Below, piece by piece: positions 16,872-26,081 of a stretch of DNA of 47,259 nt. The translations under genes were made by a program, and so were the position numbers. Below the pieces are notes generated by a model, which searched no databases, had not been told where the DNA came from, and was given only the letters and a program-made list of their open reading frames with translations. Positions within the stretch are counted from its first letter, which is position 1, and each line of letters starts with the position of its first letter. Source of the stretch: Planctomycetota bacterium (GTDB taxonomy: Bacteria > Planctomycetota > Phycisphaerae > UBA1845); the NCBI GenBank assembly GCA_030616775.1, contig JAUWWQ010000033.1, forward strand, positions 1-47,259, read 5' to 3'.

Positions 16872-18077
16872 GTGATTCTGCGTCGAATGACCCGGAAGGT
16901 AATGGTCGGTGGCGTAGGCATTGGTGGCGGTGCCCCGGTCGCTATCCAGTCCATGACCAACACCTATACACATGACGTGGACGCCACTGTGCGGCAGATT
17001 CGGCGGCTCGCAGAGGGCGGCTGCGACATCGTGCGCGTCGCCGTTCCCGAAAAGCGCGACACCGAAGCACTACCTGCCGTTTTGGAGCAGTCACCGGTGC
17101 CGATCGTGGCCGACGTTCATTTCCAGTATGAACGGGCGTTGGAGGCCGTCGAGGCGGGCGTGCACAAGATCCGGCTTAATCCCGGAAACATCAAGGACCG
17201 GAATAAGGTGGATTGTGTGATTGCCGCCTGCCGAGAGCGTGGCATCCCGATCCGGGTGGGCGTTAACGAAGGCAGCGTCGTCGAGCGAAGGGATAGCGAC
17301 CTGCGTGCGGCGCAAAAGCGAAGCCTGGCCGCCGATTATCGGCCGGAGATGATCCGGTTGATGCTCGAAACGCTCGAGGGTTATCTGCGCATCTTCGACG
17401 AAAACGACTTCCACGACGTAGTCCTGAGCGCCAAGAGCATCGACGCGAGTATGGTCATCGATGCTTACCAAGCCCTCAGCGAGCGATTTGATTTGCCATT
17501 ACATCTGGGCGTCACCCACGCCGGTCCGCCCGAGACGGGTCGAATTCGCTCGATCGCCGCGATCGGTTCGCTTCTGGCCACGGGAATCGGCGACACGATC
17601 CGCATCTCCTATGCTGCCGATCCGATCTACGAGGTGGAGGACGCAAAGGAGCTTCTCTGCTCGTTGGGCTTGCGAAACCGCACCGAGCCGGAGCTGATAG
17701 CCTGCCCGACCTGCGGCCGGATTGAGATCGATCTGATCAAGCTCGTCGCCGAAGTGCGTAGAAGGCTCTCGGGCATCAAGACTCCGGTCAAGGTGGCCGT
17801 CATGGGTTGTGTGGTCAACGGCCCCGGTGAGGCCGAGGGGGCCGACGTCGCAGTGTTTGCAGGGAAGGGACGAGGCATCATCTGTGTTCAAGGTAAACAG
17901 AAACGCACGGTGAGTGAGGCTGAAATGCTCGATGCACTATATGAAGAGACGCTGGCTTTCGCCCAGCGCGTCGAACGCGGCGAGGTCGAGTTGAGTCAGA
18001 GTACGGTCACCATTGCCCCAGCAGACCCGCTGCCCCACACGAATGGTTCAATCCCGCCGGCCGTGGCAAGAGAATGA
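16872..18077 (+). CDS. ispG: 4-hydroxy-3-methylbut-2-enyl diphosphate synthase
   Basis: Penultimate enzyme of the MEP isoprenoid pathway; reduces methylerythritol cyclodiphosphate using a [4Fe-4S] cluster. Family marks: TRKVMVGGVGIGGGAPVAIQ, SMTNTYTHDVDATV, the TIM-barrel section with VHKIRLNPGNI, and the cluster-domain cysteines in ACPTCGRIEIDL and VMGCVVNGPGEA, plus GKGRGIICVQG. About 401 residues, typical of the short bacterial form. I chose the GTG at 16872 (VILRRMTRK) because AGGAGAGG lies 6 nt upstream and family members start just before the RR.TRKV motif. Preceded by a good promoter and followed by rnc 215 bases downstream on the same strand. Confidence 0.95.
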   Translation: MILRRMTRKVMVGGVGIGGGAPVAIQSMTNTYTHDVDATVRQIRRLAEGGCDIVRVAVPEKRDTEALPAVLEQSPVPIVADVHFQYERALEAVEAGVHKIRLNPGNIKDRNKVDCVIAACRERGIPIRVGVNEGSVVERRDSDLRAAQKRSLAADYRPEMIRLMLETLEGYLRIFDENDFHDVVLSAKSIDASMVIDAYQALSERFDLPLHLGVTHAGPPETGRIRSIAAIGSLLATGIGDTIRISYAADPIYEVEDAKELLCSLGLRNRTEPELIACPTCGRIEIDLIKLVAEVRRRLSGIKTPVKVAVMGCVVNGPGEAEGADVAVFAGKGRGIICVQGKQKRTVSEAEMLDALYEETLAFAQRVERGEVELSQSTVTIAPADPLPHTNGSIPPAVARE

Positions 18078-18111
18078 GTCATCGACCCAGCTCCCCTTTC
18101 TACTCCTGGAT

Positions 18112-18140
18112 TTGACTCGTCAAAACGCCGATGTTAATAT
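18112..18140 (+). promoter_or_regulatory. Sigma70-type promoter for rnc
   Basis: TTGACT (18112-18117), exact 17-base spacer, TAATAT (18135-18140). It lies between ispG and rnc, giving a leader of about 145 nt; E. coli RNase III controls its own leader, and a similar role here is only a possibility. Confidence 0.5.
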
Positions 18141-18292
18141 CAAAGACGTAAATCCGGGATGTTGAACCGGATTTCCGGTGCCGACATCGGTGGTACCCGG
18201 CTGTCTTTATTACTGGCTCTTGGCGAAAGGCGCGCCCGCTGCGACACGCAGCACGGTTCGCGGTTTTCGCTACGGGCCCGTGGGACTGATCC

Positions 18293-18985
18293 GTGAGTGA
18301 AAGCAATCTTGCCGCGCGCGCCCAGGAAATCCTCGGCTACTGTTTCCGCGACGCCAATCTGCTTATCACCTCGTTGACCCATTCATCCAAGGCAAATTCT
18401 CGCGTTGAAAGCAATGAGCGACTGGAATTCCTCGGTGACGCCGTGCTGGGCATGGTCGTTTGCGGCGAGCTGTACCGGCGATTCGCCGATTGGCTGGAGG
18501 GTGACCTGACTAAGGTCAAGTCCATGGTAGTCTCACGGCGGGTATGCGCTCAGATCGCCGACGAGATCGGCCTGACCAAACTCCTGATCCTTGGAAACGG
18601 GATCAACGGGCAACATGCCCTGCCGACCTCGCTTCGGGCGGCGGTGTTCGAGGCCGTCATAGGAGCACTGTACGTGGACGGCGGCTTCGAGGCCGCCAGG
18701 GAATTCATCCTGCGAACCGTGTCGGCACACATTGATGTCTGGTCGACGACGGAGAACCGCGACAACTACAAATCAGCGTTGCAGCAATACGCCCAGCGAT
18801 GGCTATCCGCTACGCCCCGCTATGAAGCCCTGGACGAGCAGGGGCCCGATCACAGTAAATGCTTCGAGGTCTGCGTGGTCATTGGAAACGAGCCGTTTCC
18901 CAGCGCGTGGGGCCCCAGCAAGAAGGAAGCGGAGCAGGAGGCTGCCCGCCGGGCATTTGAAATCCTTCAAACTCGGGACAATTGA
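18293..18985 (+). CDS. rnc: Ribonuclease III
   Basis: Double-strand-specific endoribonuclease that processes rRNA precursors and structured transcripts. The signature ESNERLEFLGDAVLGMVV carries the catalytic acidic residues; the second metal site lies in AVFEAVIGALYVDGG. The double-strand RNA-binding domain (DNYKSALQQYAQRWLSATPR to KKEAEQEAARRAFEIL) fills the C-terminus. 230 residues is the normal length. The GTG at 18293 starts the family-like N-terminus (SESNLAARAQEILGYCF). Confidence 0.95.
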   Translation: MSESNLAARAQEILGYCFRDANLLITSLTHSSKANSRVESNERLEFLGDAVLGMVVCGELYRRFADWLEGDLTKVKSMVVSRRVCAQIADEIGLTKLLILGNGINGQHALPTSLRAAVFEAVIGALYVDGGFEAAREFILRTVSAHIDVWSTTENRDNYKSALQQYAQRWLSATPRYEALDEQGPDHSKCFEVCVVIGNEPFPSAWGPSKKEAEQEAARRAFEILQTRDN

Positions 18986-19185
18986 TGGTCAGCCCGCAAC
19001 CGTGAGTGACATGGGCCAAGTGGATTGCCGATTGCCAATTGGCTATACTGCTTGACCTCGTAGAACGCAGTACATCAGATCCGTAACGCCCGGAACTAAA
19101 ACCTGTCATCGGAAGGTGAATCCGTAGATGGGACCGGCGCTGCGGAATGGCCCCAGCGACTCGGGTGCGTCCGCTATGACAAAGC

Positions 19186-22074
19186 TCAGCGTGTAGGTGG
19201 GCACGCGGTCGGCCCGTCGAACGGGTAGTCGAATCCGCGGAATGCATCCAACGTGTACGTCACGTCGGCTATGTTGATGAGCTGGTCCGGACAATTTGGC
19301 TCGACATCAGCCCTGGCCTTGATCGGCGCCGCACACGGGGTGTCCGGCGGGCCCAGGTTCCTGAACTTGTCCAACCCCGCCGTCACATCGCTTGGTATGT
19401 TTACAACGCCATCCGGCGGGCCACACGGACACGTCGTGCAATCCCTGACTGTGTCGCCCCACTTGCTGGTGGTGACGGTCAACGGGGCTGAGTAGTTTAA
19501 CTCGATTGTATCGTCACAAGCTTCGTCAAGGGCCTGGATGGCGTACGTGCTGCCGGGCACGATACCGTCGCTGTACAGGTGCACCGTCCCCAGCGAACCC
19601 CAATCGGTGTAATACGGCTCACATTGGAGCTTTGCAGCCCACATTGTGAGGATTTCGAGCCCAGGCGCCGGGCCGCAGCCTTCGGCCGGCGGAACGTCCT
19701 GCCCCGCGTTCTCACACAACTCCCGTGGCGGGCCGGCCCATCTCTTCTGACCCTCGAAGTCTGTAAATTCATCCGGGAGGTCCATGAACGTTACCCGCAA
19801 GGCTGTGTGGCTTCCTGCGTTCCCTGGCCGGATGGACAAATAGCGGTTCTTGGCCGCAACGAACCTCTCAGGTAACGGAGCGATGGACGGAAGACACTCC
19901 TCACAGTCGTCCGGAATGTAGTTATGATTGCTGTCCTCGGGTGAAGGCGGGTAGAACGCCAGGCCGGCGGGAGTGTCCAAGTCCGGGTCGGCGCGATTGA
20001 ACGTGCGCCATGATCTTCCAGTCTCCCCATCGCACTCGTATATTCGCACGACGCCGCCGCCGTAAGTGATGACGTAAAGGTAGCCGTTGGGACCGTAAAC
20101 CAGTCCCTGGACCGCCCCGGGCCCGGCGCCCATCGATGCGAACACTCCCAGGTAACCGCCTGTCTGAATATCGAATCTCAACACCTGCGTATTGCCGTAA
20201 CTGGCGACGAGTAGATCGCCACCGGGATGGAAGGCCAACCCGCGCGGGTTCAGCAACTGAGTATCTGTGAAGCTCCGTACGAACTGCCAGGACAGGTCAT
20301 ATTGAATCACCTGGTTGTTGCCGCTGCTGGAGACAAACATGTGCCCCTGGGGGTCAAATGTCAGACCATAGGGCGCGGCCAGCCCACCAGCACCTGGAGC
20401 GACGCACTCTCCCAGGCAGGCGTTTGCGGTCGTGTCGTACCTAAACACGCTGTTGGTATCCCGGCTGGCGATGTACAGGTTGCCGTCGGGGCCAAAGGCC
20501 AGACCGGTCGGATAGGTGCCGCACGGGTTCAGGTCGCCAACATAGTTGCCCAACGTGTCCAGCTCGACGACACGGTTGTCACCACTGCTGCTGACGTAAA
20601 GATGGCGCTGGGGACCCACGACGACGTCGTAGGGCTCTTGGAGATGTCCCACGCCGTACGAACCAACCGCCGCTCCCACATCGGGATAGAAGACTCTGAC
20701 CAGCCCGTTGCCCGCGCTAACCACGAGCAAGCCGTCGGGTCGGCCAAGATCATCCCAATCCCAGATGTCGTCATCGTCACAATCCTGGCACTCATCAGGG
20801 ACTAGATTGCGGTCAATGTCCAGGTCCAGGTCATCCTGGAGTTCATAGAAATCGAACTGCCCGTTACCGTTGCAGTCGGTTTCACATTCGTCGGGAAGAA
20901 AGTTCACGTTGACATCCGGGCTGAATCCGCTCCCGATATCGCAGTCGTCCGGAATGCCGTTGTCGTTGCAGTCCTGCTCGCACCCGTCGAGAAGCCCGTT
21001 GGCGTTGCAGTCGTCGCACCACATCTGGCCGCTGCAATTCGCGAAGTCCTGGCTGTCGGGAATGCTATTGTGGTTACAGTCGGATGGATTGTAGTCTACG
21101 GCAATCGAATAAAAGCCGATGAAGGAGCATCCGTATTCGATGCGCATATAGCCGTATTCACCCCAATCAGGACCCCAGGAATTGCGCAGGATCCATACGC
21201 CGTTTGTGCCTTGATTGTCATCCCATCCGACCAGGGCGACACTGTGGCCGCTTCCCTGTGTGGAATCCGCGTTGAAGACTCCGCCCATATAGGCCTGAAA
21301 AGCAGGGTCCGCGACCAGGGCCCCCAAGATCGGGCCGTAATCGAGAATCGCCTGTTTCAGGTACGGCACGTGCTCGAGAAGATAATCGCCAACCCAGAAA
21401 TAGTCATCGATGCAATAGGGATGGTCGTAGGGTCCGCCACATGCGACATCAGCAGCCTCATAGGGAAAATCCTCCTCGAGAACGGCCCCCTGTTCAGTGC
21501 ACAGGAACTCATACAACGCTAAGTCGGGATTGCCTCCGTTGCAGCTCCCGGCGTAAGTGCAACTCACAAGCCATTGCTCAGAGAGATCGGTCTCGACACC
21601 CTCCTTAATTAGGATGGCACTTTCGATCGGAGCCACCGCGGAGAACGCCCAGCAGCTACCGCATGCGCCCTGGTCTTTCATCGAGGTCGTACCGCGTAGA
21701 ATCCGCCAGTCGAAGAAAGTCGGGAGCTCCTCCCTTGGTGCGGCGGGGATTCCGCGGACCTGCGGCGGCTCCCAATCCGGCGGAATGATCAAACCACACA
21801 GGTCGTCGAGCGAACGGTCCGTAGCGGAGTTATGCCCCACCTCAAACGTCCATCCCTTGGCTCGCCCCTCCTCCCTCAGAGCCTCGATATCCGCTCGAGT
21901 CAATGGGCCACCGTGCAGGGGTCGTAAGACGCGCGATTGTCCTCTGGGATCCACATGTAACGGGCCGTCCGTGATCGGCTGAGCCTGTTGCGCTCGTGTC
22001 GCCGCCGGTGCGCCAATCCAGGCCAGGATCATCGCAAGAGCAAGTACGGGCAGTCGGTGTGTGTCGCGAGACAT
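19186..22074 (-). CDS. Secreted papain-like (C1A) cysteine protease with calcium repeats, NHL propeller and shared C-terminal module
   Basis: 962 residues. Signal peptide (to TRAQQ), then a propeptide-like stretch (WTFEVGHNSATDRSLDDLCGL), then a C1A protease domain. Catalytic motifs are DQGACGSCWAFS (Cys), GSGHSVALVGWDD (His) and WILRNSWGPDWGEYGY (Asn). Next are CNxNGIPD-type calcium-binding repeats (CNHNSIPDSQD, CNDNGIPDDCD, CNGNGQFDFYE), five or six NHL-like blades (for example PTGLAFGPDGNLYIASR and NPRGLAFHPGGDLLVASYG), and a C-terminal module of about 230 residues ending DGVVNIPSDVTAGLDKFRN and DQLINIADVTYTLDAFRG. The same module ends the M28 peptidase at 9-1859. GGAGGG lies 5 nt before the ATG. 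Predicted extracellular; substrate unknown. Confidence 0.93.
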   Translation of the reverse strand: MSRDTHRLPVLALAMILAWIGAPAATRAQQAQPITDGPLHVDPRGQSRVLRPLHGGPLTRADIEALREEGRAKGWTFEVGHNSATDRSLDDLCGLIIPPDWEPPQVRGIPAAPREELPTFFDWRILRGTTSMKDQGACGSCWAFSAVAPIESAILIKEGVETDLSEQWLVSCTYAGSCNGGNPDLALYEFLCTEQGAVLEEDFPYEAADVACGGPYDHPYCIDDYFWVGDYLLEHVPYLKQAILDYGPILGALVADPAFQAYMGGVFNADSTQGSGHSVALVGWDDNQGTNGVWILRNSWGPDWGEYGYMRIEYGCSFIGFYSIAVDYNPSDCNHNSIPDSQDFANCSGQMWCDDCNANGLLDGCEQDCNDNGIPDDCDIGSGFSPDVNVNFLPDECETDCNGNGQFDFYELQDDLDLDIDRNLVPDECQDCDDDDIWDWDDLGRPDGLLVVSAGNGLVRVFYPDVGAAVGSYGVGHLQEPYDVVVGPQRHLYVSSSGDNRVVELDTLGNYVGDLNPCGTYPTGLAFGPDGNLYIASRDTNSVFRYDTTANACLGECVAPGAGGLAAPYGLTFDPQGHMFVSSSGNNQVIQYDLSWQFVRSFTDTQLLNPRGLAFHPGGDLLVASYGNTQVLRFDIQTGGYLGVFASMGAGPGAVQGLVYGPNGYLYVITYGGGVVRIYECDGETGRSWRTFNRADPDLDTPAGLAFYPPSPEDSNHNYIPDDCEECLPSIAPLPERFVAAKNRYLSIRPGNAGSHTALRVTFMDLPDEFTDFEGQKRWAGPPRELCENAGQDVPPAEGCGPAPGLEILTMWAAKLQCEPYYTDWGSLGTVHLYSDGIVPGSTYAIQALDEACDDTIELNYSAPLTVTTSKWGDTVRDCTTCPCGPPDGVVNIPSDVTAGLDKFRNLGPPDTPCAAPIKARADVEPNCPDQLINIADVTYTLDAFRGFDYPFDGPTACPPTR

Positions 22075-22245
22075 TCATTCCCTCCATTCAAGAAACGCGC
22101 TGTTCGTTGGCAAGTCCCCTCCTCGGGACAACCGGTCGATGCCGGCTGGGCATGCTCGATTATACCGCGCCGCGGAGACGCAACACAAGCGCAATTCCGG
22201 CGACCCTCCCGGCCGATCCGCCAGTTCTCGGCCCGGTGCGGCCGT

Positions 22246-22274
22246 TTGACAAAGGCGGCGAGAGGAGGGACAAT
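22246..22274 (+). promoter_or_regulatory. Promoter-like boxes overlapping the panD start region
   Basis: TTGACA (22246-22251), 17-base spacer, GACAAT (22269-22274). The spacer contains the strong AGGAGG ribosome site of the upstream ATG. If these boxes are a real promoter, translation must begin at the second ATG (22312). Confidence 0.25.
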
Positions 22275-22719
22275 GAACAATGTCGCGGCAGGGATAGCAG
22301 GAACCCGCACAATGAAACTTGAGATGCTCAAGGCCAAGCTGCATCAGGCCCGCATAACCCACGCCCAGGTCGAATACGAGGGCAGCCTGGGGATCGACGT
22401 TGAGCTGATGGAGGCGGTCGGTCTCTATCAGTATGAAAAGGTGCTGGTAGCAAACATCAACAACGGCAGCCGGCTCGAAACCTATGCGATTGCCGAGCCG
22501 TTCGGCTCCCGTCGGATTGTCCTAAAAGGGGCCGCAGCCCGCTGTGGCTGTGTGGGTGACCGAATCATCATCATGTCGTTCTGCTGGGTGGATGAGGCCG
22601 AGGTACGCGAGGGCAGGTACCGACCTCGGGTCATCCGTCTCGACGAGCATAACGTACCCATTCAACGGATTCCGCCCGCTCCAACAACCGAAGAGATCGC
22701 TTCGATGCTGGAAGGCTGA
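22273..22719 (+). CDS. panD: Aspartate 1-decarboxylase precursor
   Basis: Makes beta-alanine from aspartate for pantothenate and CoA. The proenzyme cleaves itself at the Gly-Ser of YEGSLGID to form the pyruvoyl cofactor; that site, the active-site-type VANINNGSRLETYAI segment and GAAARCGCVGDRIIIMSF are all present. 148 residues from the ATG at 22273, which has AGGAGG 4 nt upstream. The family usually starts at the MKLEMLKAKLH segment, i.e. the ATG at 22312 (135 residues), so the true start is uncertain. The C-terminal tail (RPRVIRLDEHNVPIQRI) is longer than in E. coli. Confidence 0.93.
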   Translation: MNNVAAGIAGTRTMKLEMLKAKLHQARITHAQVEYEGSLGIDVELMEAVGLYQYEKVLVANINNGSRLETYAIAEPFGSRRIVLKGAAARCGCVGDRIIIMSFCWVDEAEVREGRYRPRVIRLDEHNVPIQRIPPAPTTEEIASMLEG

Positions 22720-22882
22720 CCCAGCCGTCTGACATCTATTCGAGCGTCGCCGTCAATTACAGGTCACGTTGGCTTCCACCGCTTCGGGTATAGCCCCGAG
22801 TCAACTTCGACGTTGGCGCAACGGTTCGGCCAACAGGCCGCCAGTGCTTGCCGACCCCAACCGCCTTTGAACGACTCAGTCT

Positions 22883-22911
22883 TTGACCGGAAATAGCGGT
22901 GACTGTACGAT
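22883..22911 (+). promoter_or_regulatory. Possible promoter for the epimerase-like gene
   Basis: TTGACC (22883-22888), 17-base spacer, TACGAT (22906-22911), about 38 bases before the GTG start. Confidence 0.35.
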
Positions 22912-22949
22912 TCCGCCCGTTCGGGCGTGGGGCCGAGAGGAGACCCGGT

Positions 22950-23933
22950 GTGAGCGAATCTTCGGCAGTCCAGAACATCATGGTGACCGGTGCGACCGGA
23001 TTCGTCGGTCGGAGTGTCGTACGTGAGTTGCTCGCCCGTGGGCTTCGGCCGGTGTGTTTGGTTCGATCTCGGCAGAAGCTGATCGGCCAACATCCCCACG
23101 TTGACCCCGACCGGCTGGCCATCGTCCAAGGTAGCCTGGGCGACCGCAACGCCTTGCGTCACGCGGCCAAGCTGAGCCGGGCGGCTATCCATCTGGTAGG
23201 TATAATCATTGCCCGACGGCTCAAAGGGCAGACCTTCAGGCGCGTTCATGCACAAGGTACCCGAAACGTCATTGATGCGGTTGACGAGGCCGGGATCAAG
23301 CGATTCGTGCACATGTCGGCCCTGGGCACCCGACCCGGCGCGGTTTCGACCTACCACCGGACGAAATGGGCGGCTGAAGAGTACGTCACTCAAAGCGGTC
23401 TGGACTGGACCATCTTCCGCCCGAGCCTCATTCACGGCCCCGAGGGCGAGTTTATGAGGATGATTAAACGGTTCATCTGCGGACTCGTACCGCCGGTGAT
23501 TCCCTATTTCGGGAGCGGCCAGGCGAAAGTGCAGCCGGTGTCGGTGAAGGATGTTGCATTTTGCATTGTTGAGGCATTGGGCCGTGCCGATACTTTCGGT
23601 AAGGTGTTTCCCCTTGGCGGTCCGAAAGCATACTCATGGATCGAGTTGTATAATACCTGCCGGGCCATGATGCCTGGGGCGAAACGCTGGAAGCCGTTCG
23701 CCTCCCTGCCGGTTTCGGGGGCCAAGGTGATGGCAGCTTTGTCGGCACCGCCGATGGCGCTTGTGGAATTGGCTGCACCCTCGATCGGCACGTTCCGGTT
23801 CGATGCCGGTCAGGTACAGATGTCGCAAGAGGATAGTGTCTGCGATCACACTCTGGCTGAGACAGCATTCGATATGCGTATGCGGTCCTTTGAGGATGAA
23901 CTTGCGTTGTACGCAGGGGAGATTGATTGTTGA
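22950..23933 (+). CDS. NAD(P)-binding epimerase-like protein (atypical SDR, NDUFA9-like)
   Basis: About 327 residues. The Rossmann motif MVTGATGFVGRSVVREL lies at the N-terminus, with VHAQGTRNVIDAV, FVHMSALGTRPGAVSTYHRTK (the YHxTK active-site-like stretch) and DWTIFRPSLIHGP following in the order of extended/atypical short-chain dehydrogenases. Relatives include complex I assembly subunit NDUFA9 and sugar-nucleotide epimerase-like proteins; the actual substrate cannot be told. The GTG at 22950 follows GAGAGGAGA. The downstream intergenic gap before gpmI holds a palindromic repeat. Confidence 0.85.
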   Translation: MSESSAVQNIMVTGATGFVGRSVVRELLARGLRPVCLVRSRQKLIGQHPHVDPDRLAIVQGSLGDRNALRHAAKLSRAAIHLVGIIIARRLKGQTFRRVHAQGTRNVIDAVDEAGIKRFVHMSALGTRPGAVSTYHRTKWAAEEYVTQSGLDWTIFRPSLIHGPEGEFMRMIKRFICGLVPPVIPYFGSGQAKVQPVSVKDVAFCIVEALGRADTFGKVFPLGGPKAYSWIELYNTCRAMMPGAKRWKPFASLPVSGAKVMAALSAPPMALVELAAPSIGTFRFDAGQVQMSQEDSVCDHTLAETAFDMRMRSFEDELALYAGEIDC

Positions 23934-23997
23934 CAATGAGCCGCGGGTCGTAACCCGGGCGGAGCTCCGCGCAGGCTGATGCCTGCGGCTCGGCGCA
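23934..23997. repeat. Palindromic extragenic repeat between the epimerase-like gene and gpmI
   Basis: Contains the perfect hairpin GCAGGC-TGAT-GCCTGC (23971-23986), nested between GAGCCGC and GCGGCTC arms. Its start, caatgagccgcggg (23934-23947), is identical to 11383-11396 between the two sulfatase genes, so it belongs to an interspersed family. Confidence 0.75.
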
Positions 23998-24012
23998 AGT
24001 TGGAGAGAGTGG

Positions 24013-25641
24013 GTGAGCCAACCTCAGGGCAGACCGATTGTCCTTATCGTCCGCGACGGGTGGGGGTCCAACCCCTATCCCGAGTGGAACCACGCCAACG
24101 CCATCCACCTTGCGAGAACACCGGTCGATGACCGCCTCCGAAGCCGTTACCCCCACGCCCTCATCCACACCAGCGGGACCGCAGTAGGCCTGCCCGAAGG
24201 CATTATGGGCAACAGCGAAGTCGGTCACCAGAACATCGGCGCCGGACGAATCGTCGAACAGGAGATCATACGCATCACCGGCCGGATTCACGACGGCTCG
24301 TTCTTCTCCAACCATGCTCTCGTTGGGGCGTTCGATCATGCGGTCAAAAGAGGCAGCAACATCCACATCATGGGGTTATGCAGCGACGGCAGAGTCCACA
24401 GCGACCTCGATCATCTTTACGGCCTGTTGGAGATGGTCAAGAGGGGCAGATTCCCGGGCAATCGCGTCTTCGTACACGCGTTTACCGATGGTCGTGACAC
24501 GCCGCCGCACAGCGGGGTGGATTTTGTCGAGACAATTCAAGCCAGGTGTCGTGAGGCCGGCGTCAACCCGGTGGCCAGTGTTGTCGGCAGGTACTACGCG
24601 ATGGATCGCGACAGACGCTGGGATCGCGTTGAAAAAGCCTACCGGATGCTGACCCATCGCGAGGGCAAGCACTTCTCGTCAGCAGTAGAGGCCCTTCGCG
24701 ACTACTACGACCATCCATCGGAGCCAAGTCGTACCGGCGACGAGTTCGTCGTCCCCAGCCTGGTAACAAACAGCAACGGATCCGTAGCCACGATAAGCAA
24801 CGGTGACAGCGTGGTTTTATTCAACTATCGAGGCGATCGGCCACGGGAGCTGACCAAGGCGTTCGTCTACAATGAGTTTCCGTTCGAGGGGGAAGGGCTG
24901 GACGGACGCAGGACGGGCTTCAAGCGGGGTTCCAAGCTCTACCTGTACTTCGTGACCATGACCCGTTACGAGGAGGATCTGCCGGTCCACGTGGCGTTCA
25001 ACAAGCCTCCGAAGTTGCAGGACATTCTCGGTTCATATCTCAGTGAGCGGGATTTGAATCAGTTCCGCTGTGCCGAGTCTGAGAAGTATCCCCATGTGAC
25101 GTTCTTCTTCAACGACTACCGTGACCAGCCGTTCCGCGGCGAAGAGTGGCACCTGGTGCCCTCGCCCCGTGACGTGACCACCTATGACCACAAGCCGGAG
25201 ATGTCGGCCTATGGGGTGACGGATGTCGTCCTCAGGCGAATCGCGACGGGCTGGGACGATTTCATCGCGATCAATTACGCCAACGGTGACATGGTCGGTC
25301 ACACCGGTGATTTGCAGGCCGCCATGCGTGCCATTGAGACCGTCGATAAATGTGTCGGCCGCGTCGTCGAGGCAGTGCTGGCTAGAGGCGGTGGGCTTCT
25401 GATAACCGCCGACCATGGAAATAGCGAACAGATGATCGACCCGGACACCGGTGGCCCGCACACCGCCCACACGACGTATGATGTCGAGTTCATCGTTGTC
25501 GACCAGCGCTATCGGGAATGCACGCTGCACACCGGCGGCAGCCTGGCCGACATCGCCCCAACCGCTTTGGAGCTTCTTGGCCTGCCCAAACCGGAGGCCA
25601 TGACCGGCTCGTCGCTGATATCACACCCTCATGCCGAATAA
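24013..25641 (+). CDS. gpmI: 2,3-bisphosphoglycerate-independent phosphoglycerate mutase
   Basis: Interconverts 3- and 2-phosphoglycerate with two manganese ions through a phosphoserine. Motifs: LIVRDGWG (metal Asp), GLPEGIMGNSEVGHQNIGAGR (nucleophilic Ser), VHAFTDGRDTPP, NYRGDRPREL, NYANGDMVGHTG, TADHGNSEQM and HTAHTTYDVEF. 542 residues is slightly longer than the usual 510-520. The GTG at 24013 is preceded by TTGGAGAGAGTG. It stands alone between a palindromic repeat upstream and a 440-base repeat-bearing gap downstream. Confidence 0.96.
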   Translation: MSQPQGRPIVLIVRDGWGSNPYPEWNHANAIHLARTPVDDRLRSRYPHALIHTSGTAVGLPEGIMGNSEVGHQNIGAGRIVEQEIIRITGRIHDGSFFSNHALVGAFDHAVKRGSNIHIMGLCSDGRVHSDLDHLYGLLEMVKRGRFPGNRVFVHAFTDGRDTPPHSGVDFVETIQARCREAGVNPVASVVGRYYAMDRDRRWDRVEKAYRMLTHREGKHFSSAVEALRDYYDHPSEPSRTGDEFVVPSLVTNSNGSVATISNGDSVVLFNYRGDRPRELTKAFVYNEFPFEGEGLDGRRTGFKRGSKLYLYFVTMTRYEEDLPVHVAFNKPPKLQDILGSYLSERDLNQFRCAESEKYPHVTFFFNDYRDQPFRGEEWHLVPSPRDVTTYDHKPEMSAYGVTDVVLRRIATGWDDFIAINYANGDMVGHTGDLQAAMRAIETVDKCVGRVVEAVLARGGGLLITADHGNSEQMIDPDTGGPHTAHTTYDVEFIVVDQRYRECTLHTGGSLADIAPTALELLGLPKPEAMTGSSLISHPHAE

Positions 25642-26081
25642 GAAGGGCCTGGGAGGTCAGATCGTATCACACCTCCGCGCAGGCTAAAGTCTACGGTGGT
25701 GTGGCATGGTCAAGCACTAGCTTGGCCGTGGAGGCGTCCGCTAAAATACGGCCTGACAAGTCAAACTGTGGCATACTTCCCGAATGTTATCCGACCGCAA
25801 CACGGTCATGTTGGGCAAAGTCAACGTTCGTTGGAAGCGGATCGACACGTTGCCGATTAAACAGAAGGATCGTGCGCGGCGTTGTGTGGGAGCAACATCC
25901 CGGCGGAGCGCCGGGCAGTGCATCCACATAAGCTGCCCCCAAGGCTTGTGATGCTGCCTGTTGCGGGACGAGCTTTCTGGTCTGTCTTCTGACCGACTGG
26001 AAAGTCGGTCCCATAGAGTAGGTCGGCCCCACAGAGGGGGGTGGGTCCCATAGGTCTTGATACAACCGTCGAGCGTTTCGC
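25642..26081. other. Intergenic region with palindromic repeats upstream of the two-component genes
   Basis: 440 bases, no credible gene. It contains a perfect hairpin CCCGGCG-GAG-CGCCGGG (25899-25915) and the block tgaccgactggaaagtcg (25990-26007), which recurs at 30454 upstream of argF. It also has a GC-rich stretch with gcaggctaaagtctacgg, resembling other extragenic repeats of this genome. A promoter for the kinase gene must lie here but is not obvious. Confidence 0.6.

Noticed and set aside
19106-19294. Alternative reading at the 3' end of the papain-like protease gene (VPTYTLSFVIADAPESLG...)
   Set aside because: It overlaps the end of the shared C-terminal module in another frame; a frameshift cannot be excluded but there is no known family to support it.
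23209-23457. Plus-strand open frame inside the epimerase-like gene
   Set aside because: Shadow of the real frame; no ribosome site or motif of its own.
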